DNA of 64,000 nt. Origin: Haloechinothrix halophila YIM 93223 (GTDB lineage: Bacteria > Actinomycetota > Actinomycetes > Mycobacteriales > Pseudonocardiaceae). Below, in pieces: positions 1 to 7,953 of the stretch. The stretch covers positions 681,723 through 745,722 of the forward strand of contig NZ_KI632509.1 in the NCBI RefSeq assembly GCF_000504245.1, written 5' to 3'. Every line of letters starts with the position of its first letter. Position 1 is the first letter of the stretch. A model generated the notes under the pieces. That model had not been told where the DNA came from and did no database searches. It saw nothing but the letters and a program-made list of their open reading frames with translations. The translations under genes were made by a program, and so were the position numbers.

Positions 1-1014
1 CGCATCGCCCACGTGTACGACCGGCGAGCGGTACAGGTAGTTCATCACCCCGCGCAGCTCACCACCTGGCACCGGCGCGCGGTTCACCACGGGACGTTTG
101 CCGGGATGGTGCATGTCGACGACCTTGGCGTGCCGGAACGTCACGTCGAGCGGCAGCCCAGCGCGGGCGCCGAGCCATGGCGGCACGTGCCTGGTGTCCC
201 TGGGGAAACGCCGCAGCTCCAACTCGAACGCCTGCGCCGCGTCCCTGCCGTCCTCGTCCGGCGCACGCCGCCAGCGTGGCTGGGACGACGCGTCGTAGTC
301 GAAGGTGAAGTTGTCGTCCGGCGTGACGGTCATGGTGCCCTGGAACCACGTGCCGAGATTCGGCTGGTACATCAGCGCCCGCAGCTCGCTGAACAGCTGG
401 CCGAGCAGTGGCGGCGCGGCGAGTGAGTGTGCGACGTCGTCCGCGACACCACGGACTTCGAGCTCGGCGTACCCGCCGACCTGCCGGAACCGGGCCGCCG
501 TTGTGCCGCCGTCCGCGGGGCGCAGCTCGCGCAGGATGCGTCCGATCCTGCGCAGCAACCGCCGCTGGTCCGCTTCGCTCGCGTCGGCGGGGGCGCTCGC
601 GCCGAGGCCGTGGTACTCCTGCCACAGCGCTTCGACGTCGGCGGGCTTGGCCACGGCCCCGAAGTGGCGTTCCTCGCCCATCGGCGTCAGGCCGAGTTCG
701 GCGGCGACGGTCGCGTCCGAACCGATCCAGTGCAGCTCAAGCGTGCCGTCCGTGTGCTGGTCAGCGAGCGCGAACGTCTCCTCGGCGAACCGGCAGTGGG
801 TGCGGATGGTGAACGTCGATGGCAGGTCGTCCTCGGCGACGAGCTTGGCCGCCGCGCCGTCGTGCGTGGTGTCGAAGCCGTCCGGTTGCTGGCCTTCCGG
901 CGCGATGAGCAGCACTTTTCCCTCCGCGGTCGAGGGTGTGACACGAAACGGAGTGCCGTTCCACAAGGCGTACTGGGCGTCCGGGTGTACAGCGGGCAGA
1001 GCCTGATGACGCAC
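1..1014 (-). CDS. Partial protein with a YezG/DUF600-like segment (C-terminus outside window)
   Basis: An open frame of 338 codons runs from a GTG at 1014 (minus strand) off the left edge with no stop; GGAGGG lies 5 nt upstream of the GTG as ribosome site. The N-terminal third is acidic and reads like a small alpha/beta domain. Around residues 215-300 there is a stretch with LMYQPNLGTWFQGTMTV, then FTFDYD, then ELRRFPRDTRHVPPWL, which resembles YezG/DUF600-type domains found in actinobacterial proteins linked to TNT/NADase polymorphic toxins (family knowledge, from memory). No catalytic toxin domain is visible in the retained part; if present it lies beyond the edge. Divergent from the YqgE-family gene at 1180. 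Coding seems secure from length and codon bias; the function is not known. Confidence 0.6.
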   Translation of the reverse strand, partial: MRHQALPAVHPDAQYALWNGTPFRVTPSTAEGKVLLIAPEGQQPDGFDTTHDGAAAKLVAEDDLPSTFTIRTHCRFAEETFALADQHTDGTLELHWIGSDATVAAELGLTPMGEERHFGAVAKPADVEALWQEYHGLGASAPADASEADQRRLLRRIGRILRELRPADGGTTAARFRQVGGYAELEVRGVADDVAHSLAAPPLLGQLFSELRALMYQPNLGTWFQGTMTVTPDDNFTFDYDASSQPRWRRAPDEDGRDAAQAFELELRRFPRDTRHVPPWLGARAGLPLDVTFRHAKVVDMHHPGKRPVVNRAPVPGGELRGVMNYLYRSPVVHVGDA

Positions 1015-1179
1015 GGAATTTCCCTCCAGGTGTTCCAGCTCAACTTATCGGTTCGCTGGGCCCGCACGCGCATCGCCTCGTGGTCAGCGACCGGCTGTGC
1101 TCGCGCGTTTGATGGCACCGGTTCCGCCGCAGCGTGGCCCCCGAAACCCCGCCACATCAGCCCGAGGTGGAGTGGGATT

Positions 1180-1758
1180 ATGGACCCCGTGCGCGCGGAT
1201 GCCATTGCGCAGGGTTGCCTGCTTGTCGCTGATCCCACCATGTCCGACCCGAATTTTCGCCGAACGGTGGTCTTCATCCTCCACCACGGCGACGAGGGCA
1301 CGCTCGGCGTCGTGCTGAATCGGCCGGGCGAGGTGCCGGTCGACCAGGTGGCGCCGGACTGGGCCGCTTACGTCGGCGATCCCGGCGAGGCGTTCATCGG
1401 CGGTCCTGTCGAGCAGGACACGCCGTTGTGCCTCGCGGCGCTCCGCAACGGGGAGACGTCGTCCTCCGTGCCGGGCACCATCGCCGTCAGCGGTCCGGTC
1501 GCGCTCGTCGTGCTTGACTCCGACCCCGACGAGCTGGTGGCCAAGGTGCGTGGGATGCGGGTGTTCCTCGGCTACGCGGGCTGGGATGCCGGCCAGCTCG
1601 AGGGGGAACTGGAGCGCGAAGACTGGATCGTGGTCCCCGCGCTGCCCAGCGACGTCTTCGCCGCGCCTGGCACCGATCTGTGGGCCAGGGTGCTGCGCCG
1701 TCAAGGCGTCCCGACGGCGCTACTCGCCACGCACCCCGGCGACCTGCAGCTGAACTAG
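1180..1758 (+). CDS. YqgE/AlgH family protein (UPF0301)
   Basis: 192 aa. The frame stays open far upstream, but the ATG at 1180 is chosen because it follows an AGGTGGAG ribosome site and starts the family-typical N-terminus (LLVADPTMSDPNFRRTVVFI). Also seen are HHGDEGTLGVVLNRP and FIGGPV, both hallmarks of the YqgE/AlgH family, and YAGWDAGQLEGEL near residue 130. The family is a widespread cytosolic single-domain protein of uncertain molecular role; links to alginate regulation in Pseudomonas do not transfer here. The length is normal for the family. It is followed by a convergent small membrane-protein gene whose stop region overlaps by 4 nt. Confidence 0.93.
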   Translation: MDPVRADAIAQGCLLVADPTMSDPNFRRTVVFILHHGDEGTLGVVLNRPGEVPVDQVAPDWAAYVGDPGEAFIGGPVEQDTPLCLAALRNGETSSSVPGTIAVSGPVALVVLDSDPDELVAKVRGMRVFLGYAGWDAGQLEGELEREDWIVVPALPSDVFAAPGTDLWARVLRRQGVPTALLATHPGDLQLN

Positions 1759-2162
1759 CCGCAGCCGCCAGCGCCGCAGGCGCAACCCCCGCAGCCGCCC
1801 GCGGCGTCCTCAGCGGGCGCGGGCTCCGGGACGGCGGCAGCGGCGCGGTTGCCAAGCACACCACCGGCCGCGAGCAGGCCGAGCAGCCCGACGACGCCGA
1901 ACACCGCCGCCAGCGTCGTCCCGAGCGCGCCGGGCATGGCCAGCGCGGCGAGCCCGCTCGCGATGCCGACGACGCCCGCCGCCATGGTCGGGATGCCAGC
2001 TACCTTGTTGCCGACGGCGAAGGCTTCGTCGCTGCGCAGCGTCGCATCGGTGCGCACACCGGTGCCCCGATCCCTGCTGAGCTTGCCCTGCCAGCCGAGG
2101 AAACCGCCGACACCGACGAGCAGCCCGCCGATCAGGGGAATGAGCGCGACAACGACCATCAT
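1755..2162 (-). CDS. SdpI-like small membrane protein with cysteine-rich C-terminus
   Basis: 135 aa from the ATG at 2162, a paired ATG-ATG; the open frame upstream lacks membrane character. Hydrophobic segments lie near residues 1-20, 50-75 and 75-105. GWQGKLSRDRGTGVRT followed by TLRSDEAFAVGNKVAG matches the conserved loop of SdpI/YhfL-type membrane proteins; in Bacillus, SdpI is an immunity protein and signal receptor, but actinobacterial homologues are mostly uncharacterised. The odd feature is the last 14 residues, GGCGGCACGAGGCG, four cysteines in a Gly/Ala context, which is not part of the SdpI domain and suggests metal or thiol chemistry at the membrane face (inference). No obvious ribosome site precedes the start. 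It lies just upstream of, and divergent from, the leuS leader. Confidence 0.75.
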   Translation of the reverse strand: MMVVVALIPLIGGLLVGVGGFLGWQGKLSRDRGTGVRTDATLRSDEAFAVGNKVAGIPTMAAGVVGIASGLAALAMPGALGTTLAAVFGVVGLLGLLAAGGVLGNRAAAAVPEPAPAEDAAGGCGGCACGAGGCG

Positions 2163-2277
2163 TCGAGGATAAGCCGCACTCGCACGCCGCGGCCTCGCGG
2201 CCTGCCCTGGTGTGGCGCGCGCCGCTGCCCGCCGGGTCCAGGCGACGCCGTCAGGGCTTGCGGCTACCATGGAGCGC

Positions 2278-2319
2278 ATGAGCACGGCACGCCTGCTCCT
2301 TCTTAGTAGGCCGCGCTGA
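2278..2319 (+). CDS. Leucine-rich leader peptide of leuS
   Basis: A 13-codon frame reads MSTARLLLLSRPR and ends in TGA at 2317-2319. Four consecutive leucine codons (CTG CTC CTT CTT) include two CTT codons that are rare in this genome, as expected of a peptide that senses charged tRNA-Leu. A TACCAT hexamer at 2265-2270 would place the transcript start close to the ATG, so the peptide may be translated from a leaderless mRNA. A GC-rich hairpin starts inside the peptide's last codons and a terminator-like hairpin follows. The architecture matches ribosome-mediated attenuation; it has not been demonstrated here. Confidence 0.72.
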   Translation: MSTARLLLLSRPR

Positions 2320-2338
2320 CCACCCGGTCACGCGCGGC
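2310..2338 (+). promoter_or_regulatory. Putative pause/protector hairpin of leuS attenuator
   Basis: GCCGCGCTGACC (ending at 2321) pairs with GGTCACGCGCGGC (2326-2338) with a single bulged base and a four-base loop. The hairpin covers the leader peptide stop codon, so a ribosome reaching the stop would melt it while a ribosome stalled at the Leu codons would leave it folded. I could not identify a convincing alternative antiterminator pairing. Confidence 0.55.
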
Positions 2339-2339
2339 G

Positions 2340-2367
2340 ACCCCTCATGCCTCCATGGCTGAGGGGT
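2340..2367 (+). terminator. Terminator-like hairpin between leader peptide and leuS
   Basis: ACCCCTCA at 2340-2347 pairs perfectly with TGAGGGGT at 2360-2367, and inner GCC/GGC pairs extend the stem. A T-containing but not uniform tail follows. The hairpin lies 20 nt after the leader stop and 58 nt before the leuS start, the position expected for an attenuation terminator. Confidence 0.6.
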
Positions 2368-2425
2368 TCCGCTGTTTATGGGGTTGATGAGCGGGAGACC
2401 GGCACCGATAGGGAAGGGCTAGTCG

Positions 2426-5293
2426 ATGAGTGAGGCATCCGGTGCGCCAGCGCATCGCTACACCGCGGCGGTCGCGGGCGATATCGAGCGACGCTGGCAG
2501 GACTACTGGGAGAGCAACGGCACGTTCCACGCGCCGAACCCAGTAGGTGACCTCGCCGACGAGAACACCGGCAAGCCCACCGGCGACAAGATGTTCGTAC
2601 AGGACATGTTCCCGTACCCGTCGGGGGCGGGGCTGCACGTCGGCCACCCGCTCGGCTACATCGGTACGGACACATTCGCCCGGTTCAACCGGATGCTGGG
2701 CCGCAACGTGCTCCACACCCTCGGTTTCGACGCCTTTGGCCTGCCCGCCGAGCAGTACGCGGTGCAGACCGGCACCCACCCCAGGGTGACCACCGAGACC
2801 AACATCGCGAACATGAAGCGCCAGCTGCGTGCGCTGGGCCTCGGCCACGACGAGCGGCGTTCGTTCGCCACCACCGATCCGGAGTACTACCGCTGGACGC
2901 AGTGGATCTTCCTGCAGATCTACAACTCCTTCTACGACCCCGAGCAGGGCAAAGCCCGCCCGATCGCCGAGCTCGAGGCGGAGTTCGCCGACGGCACCCG
3001 CGAGACGCCGGACGGCACGCCGTGGTCCGAGCTGACCCGTGCCGAGCAGTCCGAGGTGCTGGACACCTACCGGCTGGCCTATGTCACCGAGTCGCCGGTG
3101 AACTGGTGCCCCGGCCTCGGCACCGTGCTCTCCAACGAGGAGGTCACCGCCGAGGGGCGTAGCGAGCGGGGCAACTTCCCTGTCTTCCGCCGCAACCTCA
3201 AGCAGTGGATGATGCGCATCACCGCCTACGCCGACCGGCTGGTCGACGACCTGGACCGGCTGGACTGGCCGGAGAAGGTCAAGGCGATGCAGCGCAACTG
3301 GATCGGCCGTTCGCACGGCGCGGAGGTGCACTTCGCCGTCGATGGCGGCAACGACACCATCGAGGTGTTCACCACCCGGCCGGACACGCTGTTCGGCGCC
3401 ACGTACATGGTGCTCGCTCCGGAGCACCCGCTGGTGGACACGCTGACCACCGAGCAGTGGCCCAAGGACCTGGAGGACACCGACAGCCGCTGGACCGGCG
3501 GCGCGAGCACGCCGGAGAAGGCCATCGCGGACTACCGGCGGCAGGCGTCGATGAAGTCGGAGCTGGACAGGCAGGAGAACCGCGACAAAACGGGCGTGTT
3601 CACCGGGTCGTACGCCGTCAACCCGGTCAACGGTGCGCGCATCCCGGTGTTCGTCGCGGACTACGTGCTGATGGGCTACGGCACCGGCGCGATCATGGCA
3701 GTGCCCGGCCAGGACCAGCGCGACTGGGACTTCGCCGAGCGGTTCGGGCTGTCGATCGTCCGCACCGTGCAGCCGGAGGAGGGTTTCGACGGGCAGGCCT
3801 ACACCGGCGACGGCCCGGCGATCAACTCCGCCAACGACAGCGGGCTGTCGCTGAACGGCCTCGGTGTCGATGAGGCGAAGAAGACCACCATCGCCTGGCT
3901 GGAAGAGCACGGCCACGGAACCGGCACGGTGCAGTACAAGCTGCGGGACTGGCTGTTCTCCCGGCAGCGGTACTGGGGCGAGCCGTTCCCGATCGTCTAC
4001 GACGTCGAGGGCATCGCGCACGCGCTGCCGGAGGACATGCTGCCGGTCGAGCTGCCGGACGTCGACGAGTACGCGCCGACCACCTACGACCCGGAGGACG
4101 CTGAGAGCAAGCCGTCGCCGCCGCTGGAGAAAGCGACCGACTGGGTTGAGGTGGAACTGGATCTCGGCGACGGCCCTCGGCCGTATCGCCGTGAGGTCAA
4201 CACCATGCCGAACTGGGCAGGGTCGTGCTGGTACCAGCTGCGCTACGTCGACCCGACCAACGACGAGGCGATGTGCGACCCGGAGAACGAGCGGTACTGG
4301 ATGGGGCCGCGGCCGGAGAAGCACGGGGCGGATGATCCCGGCGGCATCGACCTCTATGTCGGCGGGGTCGAGCACGCCGTGCTGCACCTGCTGTACGCGC
4401 GGTTCTGGCACAAGGTGCTCTACGACCTGGGCCACGTGTCCTCCGAAGAGCCCTACCGCAAGCTGTGCAACCAGGGCTACATCCAGGCTTTCGCCTACAC
4501 CGACGCGCGCGGCGTCTACGTGCCCGCGGAGGAGGTCGTCGAGGAGAACGGGAAGTTCTTCTACAACGGCGAAGAGGTCAGCCAGGAATACGGCAAGATG
4601 GGCAAGAGCCTCAAGAACGTCGTCACGCCGGACGAGATGTTCGACCAGTTCGGCGCGGACACGTTCCGGTTCTACGAGATGTCCATGGGGCCGTTCGACG
4701 ACTCGCGGCCGTGGGCGACCAAGGACGTCGTCGGCGCGCAGCGGTTCCTGCAGCGGCTGTGGCGGCTTGTCATCAACGAGGACACCGGCGAGCTGCGGGT
4801 GTCGGACGTCGAGCCGACCGAGGACGACCTGCGCGCGCTACACAAGGCCATCGCCGGGGTGCGCTCAGACTACGCGGACCTGCGGTTCAACACCGCTGGT
4901 GCGAAGCTGATCGAGCTGAACAACCACATCACCAAGACATATGGCTCCGCCGATGCGACGCCGCGCGCGTTGGTCGAGCCGCTGGTGCTGATGCTGGCGC
5001 CGCTGTGCCCGCACATCGCCGAGGAGTTGTGGCAGCGGCTCGGCCACGACGCGTCGCTGACCTACGGGCCGTTCCCCGAGGCCGATGAGCGGTACCTGGT
5101 CGATGACACCGTCGAGTACCCGATCCAGGTCAACGGCAAGGTGCGCTCCCGGATCACGGTGCCCGCCGACGCGGACGACGACGCGGTGCGGGAAGCTGCG
5201 CTGGCCGAGGAGAAGATCGCCGCGCTGCTGGACGGCGGTGAGCCGCGCAAGGTCATCGTGGTGCCTGGCCGGCTGGTCAACGTGGTGCCGTAG
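2426..5293 (+). CDS. leuS: Leucyl-tRNA synthetase
   Basis: 955 aa cytosolic class I aminoacyl-tRNA synthetase that charges tRNA-Leu. The HIGH-type ATP signature appears as HVGH at residues 71-74 after PYPSGAGL, and the KMSKS loop as KMGKS at about 724-728. The CP1 editing domain lies between them ([22 protein letters not shown], then [19 protein letters not shown]), and the anticodon-binding and C-terminal domains follow (PHIAEELW, then VNGKVRS). Full length for actinobacterial LeuRS. The ATG at 2426 fits the family N-terminus. Expression is probably controlled by the leucine leader peptide and hairpins directly upstream, so transcription should rise when charged tRNA-Leu is scarce. Only 14 nt separate it from the convergent TetR-family gene. 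Confidence 0.98.
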   Translation: MSEASGAPAHRYTAAVAGDIERRWQDYWESNGTFHAPNPVGDLADENTGKPTGDKMFVQDMFPYPSGAGLHVGHPLGYIGTDTFARFNRMLGRNVLHTLGFDAFGLPAEQYAVQTGTHPRVTTETNIANMKRQLRALGLGHDERRSFATTDPEYYRWTQWIFLQIYNSFYDPEQGKARPIAELEAEFADGTRETPDGTPWSELTRAEQSEVLDTYRLAYVTESPVNWCPGLGTVLSNEEVTAEGRSERGNFPVFRRNLKQWMMRITAYADRLVDDLDRLDWPEKVKAMQRNWIGRSHGAEVHFAVDGGNDTIEVFTTRPDTLFGATYMVLAPEHPLVDTLTTEQWPKDLEDTDSRWTGGASTPEKAIADYRRQASMKSELDRQENRDKTGVFTGSYAVNPVNGARIPVFVADYVLMGYGTGAIMAVPGQDQRDWDFAERFGLSIVRTVQPEEGFDGQAYTGDGPAINSANDSGLSLNGLGVDEAKKTTIAWLEEHGHGTGTVQYKLRDWLFSRQRYWGEPFPIVYDVEGIAHALPEDMLPVELPDVDEYAPTTYDPEDAESKPSPPLEKATDWVEVELDLGDGPRPYRREVNTMPNWAGSCWYQLRYVDPTNDEAMCDPENERYWMGPRPEKHGADDPGGIDLYVGGVEHAVLHLLYARFWHKVLYDLGHVSSEEPYRKLCNQGYIQAFAYTDARGVYVPAEEVVEENGKFFYNGEEVSQEYGKMGKSLKNVVTPDEMFDQFGADTFRFYEMSMGPFDDSRPWATKDVVGAQRFLQRLWRLVINEDTGELRVSDVEPTEDDLRALHKAIAGVRSDYADLRFNTAGAKLIELNNHITKTYGSADATPRALVEPLVLMLAPLCPHIAEELWQRLGHDASLTYGPFPEADERYLVDDTVEYPIQVNGKVRSRITVPADADDDAVREAALAEEKIAALLDGGEPRKVIVVPGRLVNVVP

Positions 5294-5307
5294 CGCTTCT
5301 CGGTGTG

Positions 5308-6036
5308 CTAGAGCGCACCGAGGCCAAGCTCGCGGGCTAGTTCGGCCAGGATCGCGTCGAACAGCATGTCTGGCTGCGCGAGACGCATCGGGAAGTTGCC
5401 GAACACTTCGAGCGTGACGTGCCCGTAGATGCGGATCCAGTACTGCACCATCAGGAACGCGACTTCCAGCGGCAGCCGGTTCGGGTCGATGCGCACGCCG
5501 TCGCGGGCGAGCGTGTCGAGCACTGTCTCCCGGAACTTGGCGACGTCGTTGCGCAGCGCCGATGGCACGAGGTCGTCCGGAAGACCCGCGAGTTCATGGC
5601 TGACGAGTACCCCCGCCATGCTGGTGATGAACACCCTGCCGAACGGTTCGTTCGCACCGGTCAGCGGTGCGGAGCTTTGCTCAGTGGACACCGACGCGAA
5701 CACCAGCCCGAACTCGTGCGGATGCGCGAGCGCCCAGCGGCGGAAGCCCCGGCAGACGGCGAAGAACTGCCCGATGCCATCGTCAGGCAGCCGAGCGACG
5801 TCCTCGGACAGTTCGTCGGCGAGTTCCACGCTGATCTCGCCGCGTAGCTGCTCGAGTAGTTGCGAGTGGGAGCGGTAGTAGCGGTACAGCGCGGGAGCGG
5901 TCAGCCCGAGTTCGCGGGCGATGGCGCGTAACGTCACCCCCGCGACACCGTGCTCGATGAGCAGCCTGCGAGCGGCTTCCTTGATCAGGGAGCCGGTACT
6001 CGATATGGGCCGTTCCGAGCGGCTGACCTGGCTCAT
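5308..6036 (-). CDS. TetR/AcrR family transcriptional regulator
   Basis: 242 aa from the ATG at 6036, which gives MSQVSRSERP; the frame upstream is open but unlike a regulator. A helix-turn-helix lies at about residues 20-65 (IKEAARRLLIEHGVAGVTLRAIARELGLTAPALYRYYRS, quoted here as key segments AARRLL, TLRAIARELG and ALYRYY). The C-terminal half resembles the WHG/TetR_C_33 type seen in actinomycete regulators (HPHEFGLVFA). The ligand is unknown. The gene faces a 360-nt AT-richer intergenic region containing two inverted repeats that could be its own operator. No transport or enzyme gene is coupled to it on the same strand. Confidence 0.9.
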   Translation of the reverse strand: MSQVSRSERPISSTGSLIKEAARRLLIEHGVAGVTLRAIARELGLTAPALYRYYRSHSQLLEQLRGEISVELADELSEDVARLPDDGIGQFFAVCRGFRRWALAHPHEFGLVFASVSTEQSSAPLTGANEPFGRVFITSMAGVLVSHELAGLPDDLVPSALRNDVAKFRETVLDTLARDGVRIDPNRLPLEVAFLMVQYWIRIYGHVTLEVFGNFPMRLAQPDMLFDAILAELARELGLGAL

Positions 6037-6396
6037 ACTTCGACGATACTGCTGGCAACCGGTGTGGCGCAGTGCCTCGATCGAGGCGCCACCGGCGCCG
6101 ATCACTCGGGGGGCTACGCGATCGACGCCGGCGACTCGATCCGCCACCGATGTCGGGTGGCCGGACTGATTGCTGGCCGTTACAGCCGTGGGTACCTCGA
6201 TGTGGTTAACCCACGAATGAGTGACTCAATGCAACCTACGCCATGATGCCGTGCATTGTGTCATTTCGCAGCTCTGGGTCCGAATTCGACGCTTCTGGCT
6301 GTCGGGACTGCCTGATTCGTTATCGACCGTGACGGTACGTAAGTGGGGGACAACAGAACCGGACCGAGTGAACCCGAGTTATGACAGGCTGGCGTC
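6037..6396. other. Intergenic region with two inverted repeats
   Basis: No convincing coding frame is visible in these 360 nt between the divergent TetR and ribokinase genes. Two symmetric sites stand out: CGTGGGT (6187-6193) with ACCCACG (6209-6215), and the 11-bp palindrome TGAGTGACTCA (6218-6228). Either could bind the adjacent TetR protein. TATGAC at 6379-6384 is a possible -10 element for the ribokinase gene, which would then have a very short leader. Confidence 0.45.
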
Positions 6397-7278
6397 GTGG
6401 CAGCACTGACTCCTGAGTTGATCGTCGTCGGCTCGGCCAACGTGGACCGCGTGGTGCGCGTGCCGCACCATCCCGCGCCTGGCGAGACCGTGCTCGGCGG
6501 TGATACCGCGCTGTTTCCCGGCGGCAAGGGCGCCAACACGGCGGTGGCCGCAGCACGGCAGGGCGCGCGGACCGGCTTCATCGGCGCGGTCGGTGACGAC
6601 GACGGCGGCGCGCTGCTGCTCGCCTCGCTCGCGGAGGCTGGCGTGGACACCAGCACCGTGCGCCGGGTCGACGCGCCGAGCGGCACCGCACACATCACGG
6701 TGAGCCCGGACGGCGAGAACGCCATCGTCGTCTCCCCCGGCGCGAACGCGCGGGTGAGCGTGGCAGACGTCCGCGGGGCCGAGGACGTCATCGGTGCGGC
6801 GAGGGTGCTGTTCGCGGTGCTCGAAGTGCCGCTGGAGACCGTCAGTTACGCGGTCGCGCACGCGTCCGCGCGCGGTGTCCGTGTGGTGCTCAACGCCTCC
6901 CCTGTGGCGGACCTACCAGCGGAAACACTCTCCGCACTCGACCCGCTGATCGTCAACAAGCACGAGGCGGCTGAGTTGCTCGGCCGCTCGGAGAGCGGCG
7001 AGCGACTGGCGGCAGGACTGCTCGGCCACGGTCCTCGTTCTGTCGTCGTGACGCTCGGCGCGGCTGGCGCGATCCTCGCCGACGCCGATGCCGTCGTGGC
7101 GGTGCCCGCACCGGAACTAGGAGACGGTCGGGTCGTGGACACCACGGGCGCTGGCGACGCCTTCGCGGGCGCGCTAGCGGGCAAGCTCGCCACCGGTGCA
7201 CCGCTGGCCGACGCGGTCCGCCATGCGGTGACGTATGCGGCGACATCGGTGACGCGACCCGGCGCCCAGGGCGCTTGA
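6397..7278 (+). CDS. rbsK: PfkB-family carbohydrate kinase, probable ribokinase
   Basis: 293 aa, GTG start. The PfkB signatures are both present: GGKGANTAVAAARQGA near residue 45 and DTTGAGDAFAGALAGKL near 245, where the Asp of GAGD is the catalytic base. VVGSANVDRVVRVPHHPAPGET at the N-terminus (key part GSANVD) is typical of ribokinases, which phosphorylate ribose at O5 with ATP. No ribose transporter or RbsR neighbour is present in the window, so substrate specificity (ribose versus another sugar or nucleoside) rests on sequence resemblance. The stop is followed within 3 nt by a copy of the 21-bp repeat family described elsewhere. Confidence 0.87.
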   Translation: MAALTPELIVVGSANVDRVVRVPHHPAPGETVLGGDTALFPGGKGANTAVAAARQGARTGFIGAVGDDDGGALLLASLAEAGVDTSTVRRVDAPSGTAHITVSPDGENAIVVSPGANARVSVADVRGAEDVIGAARVLFAVLEVPLETVSYAVAHASARGVRVVLNASPVADLPAETLSALDPLIVNKHEAAELLGRSESGERLAAGLLGHGPRSVVVTLGAAGAILADADAVVAVPAPELGDGRVVDTTGAGDAFAGALAGKLATGAPLADAVRHAVTYAATSVTRPGAQGA

Positions 7279-7280
7279 CC

Positions 7281-7322
7281 CGCCGTGTCCCCCGTTCAGA
7301 ACGCTGTGTTCCTCGTTCGGGT
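7281..7322 (+). repeat. 21-bp repeat array, class A, 2 units
   Basis: Two successive 21-bp units begin with CGCCGTGTCC (7281) and CGCTGTGTTC (7302), immediately after the rbsK stop. A degenerate copy in inverted orientation (GGCGTCCTGCGTTCAG) lies at about 7423-7438 next to the stop of the convergent DUF1707 gene, so the short convergent intergenic region is framed by inverted arms. Confidence 0.6.
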
Positions 7323-7434
7323 CGTGGCGGGCACGCCTTCGCCAGGGATATTGCGTCGTACCGGACGCAATCGTGGCTTTCTGTCGGTTTCCGGCGACCA
7401 TATGGCTGGCGAAGTACTCGACGGCGTCCTGCGT

Positions 7435-7677
7435 TCAGCGGCGGGGCGCGTCAACGTGCACCAACCCCGGCAGGTCGGCCAGCACGATGTTGAGCTGGCT
7501 GCGGGTCGTGGCGTTGTAGGCGAGGTCGGTGCGCTCGGTGAACTCGTCCAGGTCGATCAGGCCGCGCCCGATGGCCCGCTGGAGCAGGCTCACGACGTGC
7601 TCGCGCTCGGCGTCGGAGACGCGCAGGTCGCGCGGGTTGACGGTGGCGTTCCCGGTCTCGTTCGCGGCGTCGGTCAT
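7435..7677 (-). CDS. DUF1707 (SHOCT-like) domain protein
   Basis: 80 aa from the ATG at 7677; the upstream extension of the frame runs through repeat-like intergenic DNA and is rejected. The protein consists almost only of the DUF1707 domain: LRVSDAEREHVVSLLQRAIGRG, then LDEFTERTDLAYNATTRSQL and a final LADLPG. The usual actinobacterial proteins carry this domain in front of membrane segments or a DUF4190/2154 region; here no membrane part follows, so it is a stand-alone, presumably cytosolic version. TAGCAT 8 nt upstream of the start could be a -10 box of a nearly leaderless transcript. Function unknown. Confidence 0.82.
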   Translation of the reverse strand: MTDAANETGNATVNPRDLRVSDAEREHVVSLLQRAIGRGLIDLDEFTERTDLAYNATTRSQLNIVLADLPGLVHVDAPRR

Positions 7678-7734
7678 GACACCGATGCTAACCACGCGCC
7701 ACGCACGGCGAATCCGGGAAAAACCCTGAACCCG

Positions 7735-7953
7735 CCGTGTCCGCCCCTGTGTGTCCTGCATTACGGACGCCGTACTAGGCGTTCGTGACGTCATGTGTGA
7801 CGTTCCAGAACCCGGAACCTAGAACACACGGCACCAGAAGTCGCGGCTCGCGGCACCGAAACGTGGGACTCGCGGCGAACAGGGTGTAACTCGCGGCGAG
7901 AAAGGTGCGACTCGCGCCGGAGGCCGTGTTCGTCATTCAGGCCGCCGTGTCCC
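7735..7953. repeat. Mixed 21-bp repeat array, classes A and B
   Basis: From 7735 the DNA holds GTGTCC-type (class A) copies, then an inverted stretch (AGAACACACGGC), then class B copies with CTCGCGG at 7847, 7869, 7890 and 7911 (spacings 22, 21, 21), then two more class A copies with GTGTTC/GTGTCC at 7926 and 7947 (spacing 21). The last unit runs into the stop codon of the AI-2E-type gene at 7954. This is the one place in the window where both sequence classes adjoin. No coding frame is credible. Confidence 0.65.

Noticed and set aside
2345-4435. A 696-codon frame opposite leuS
   Set aside because: Shadow of the leuS codon bias, no domain and overlap with an essential gene.
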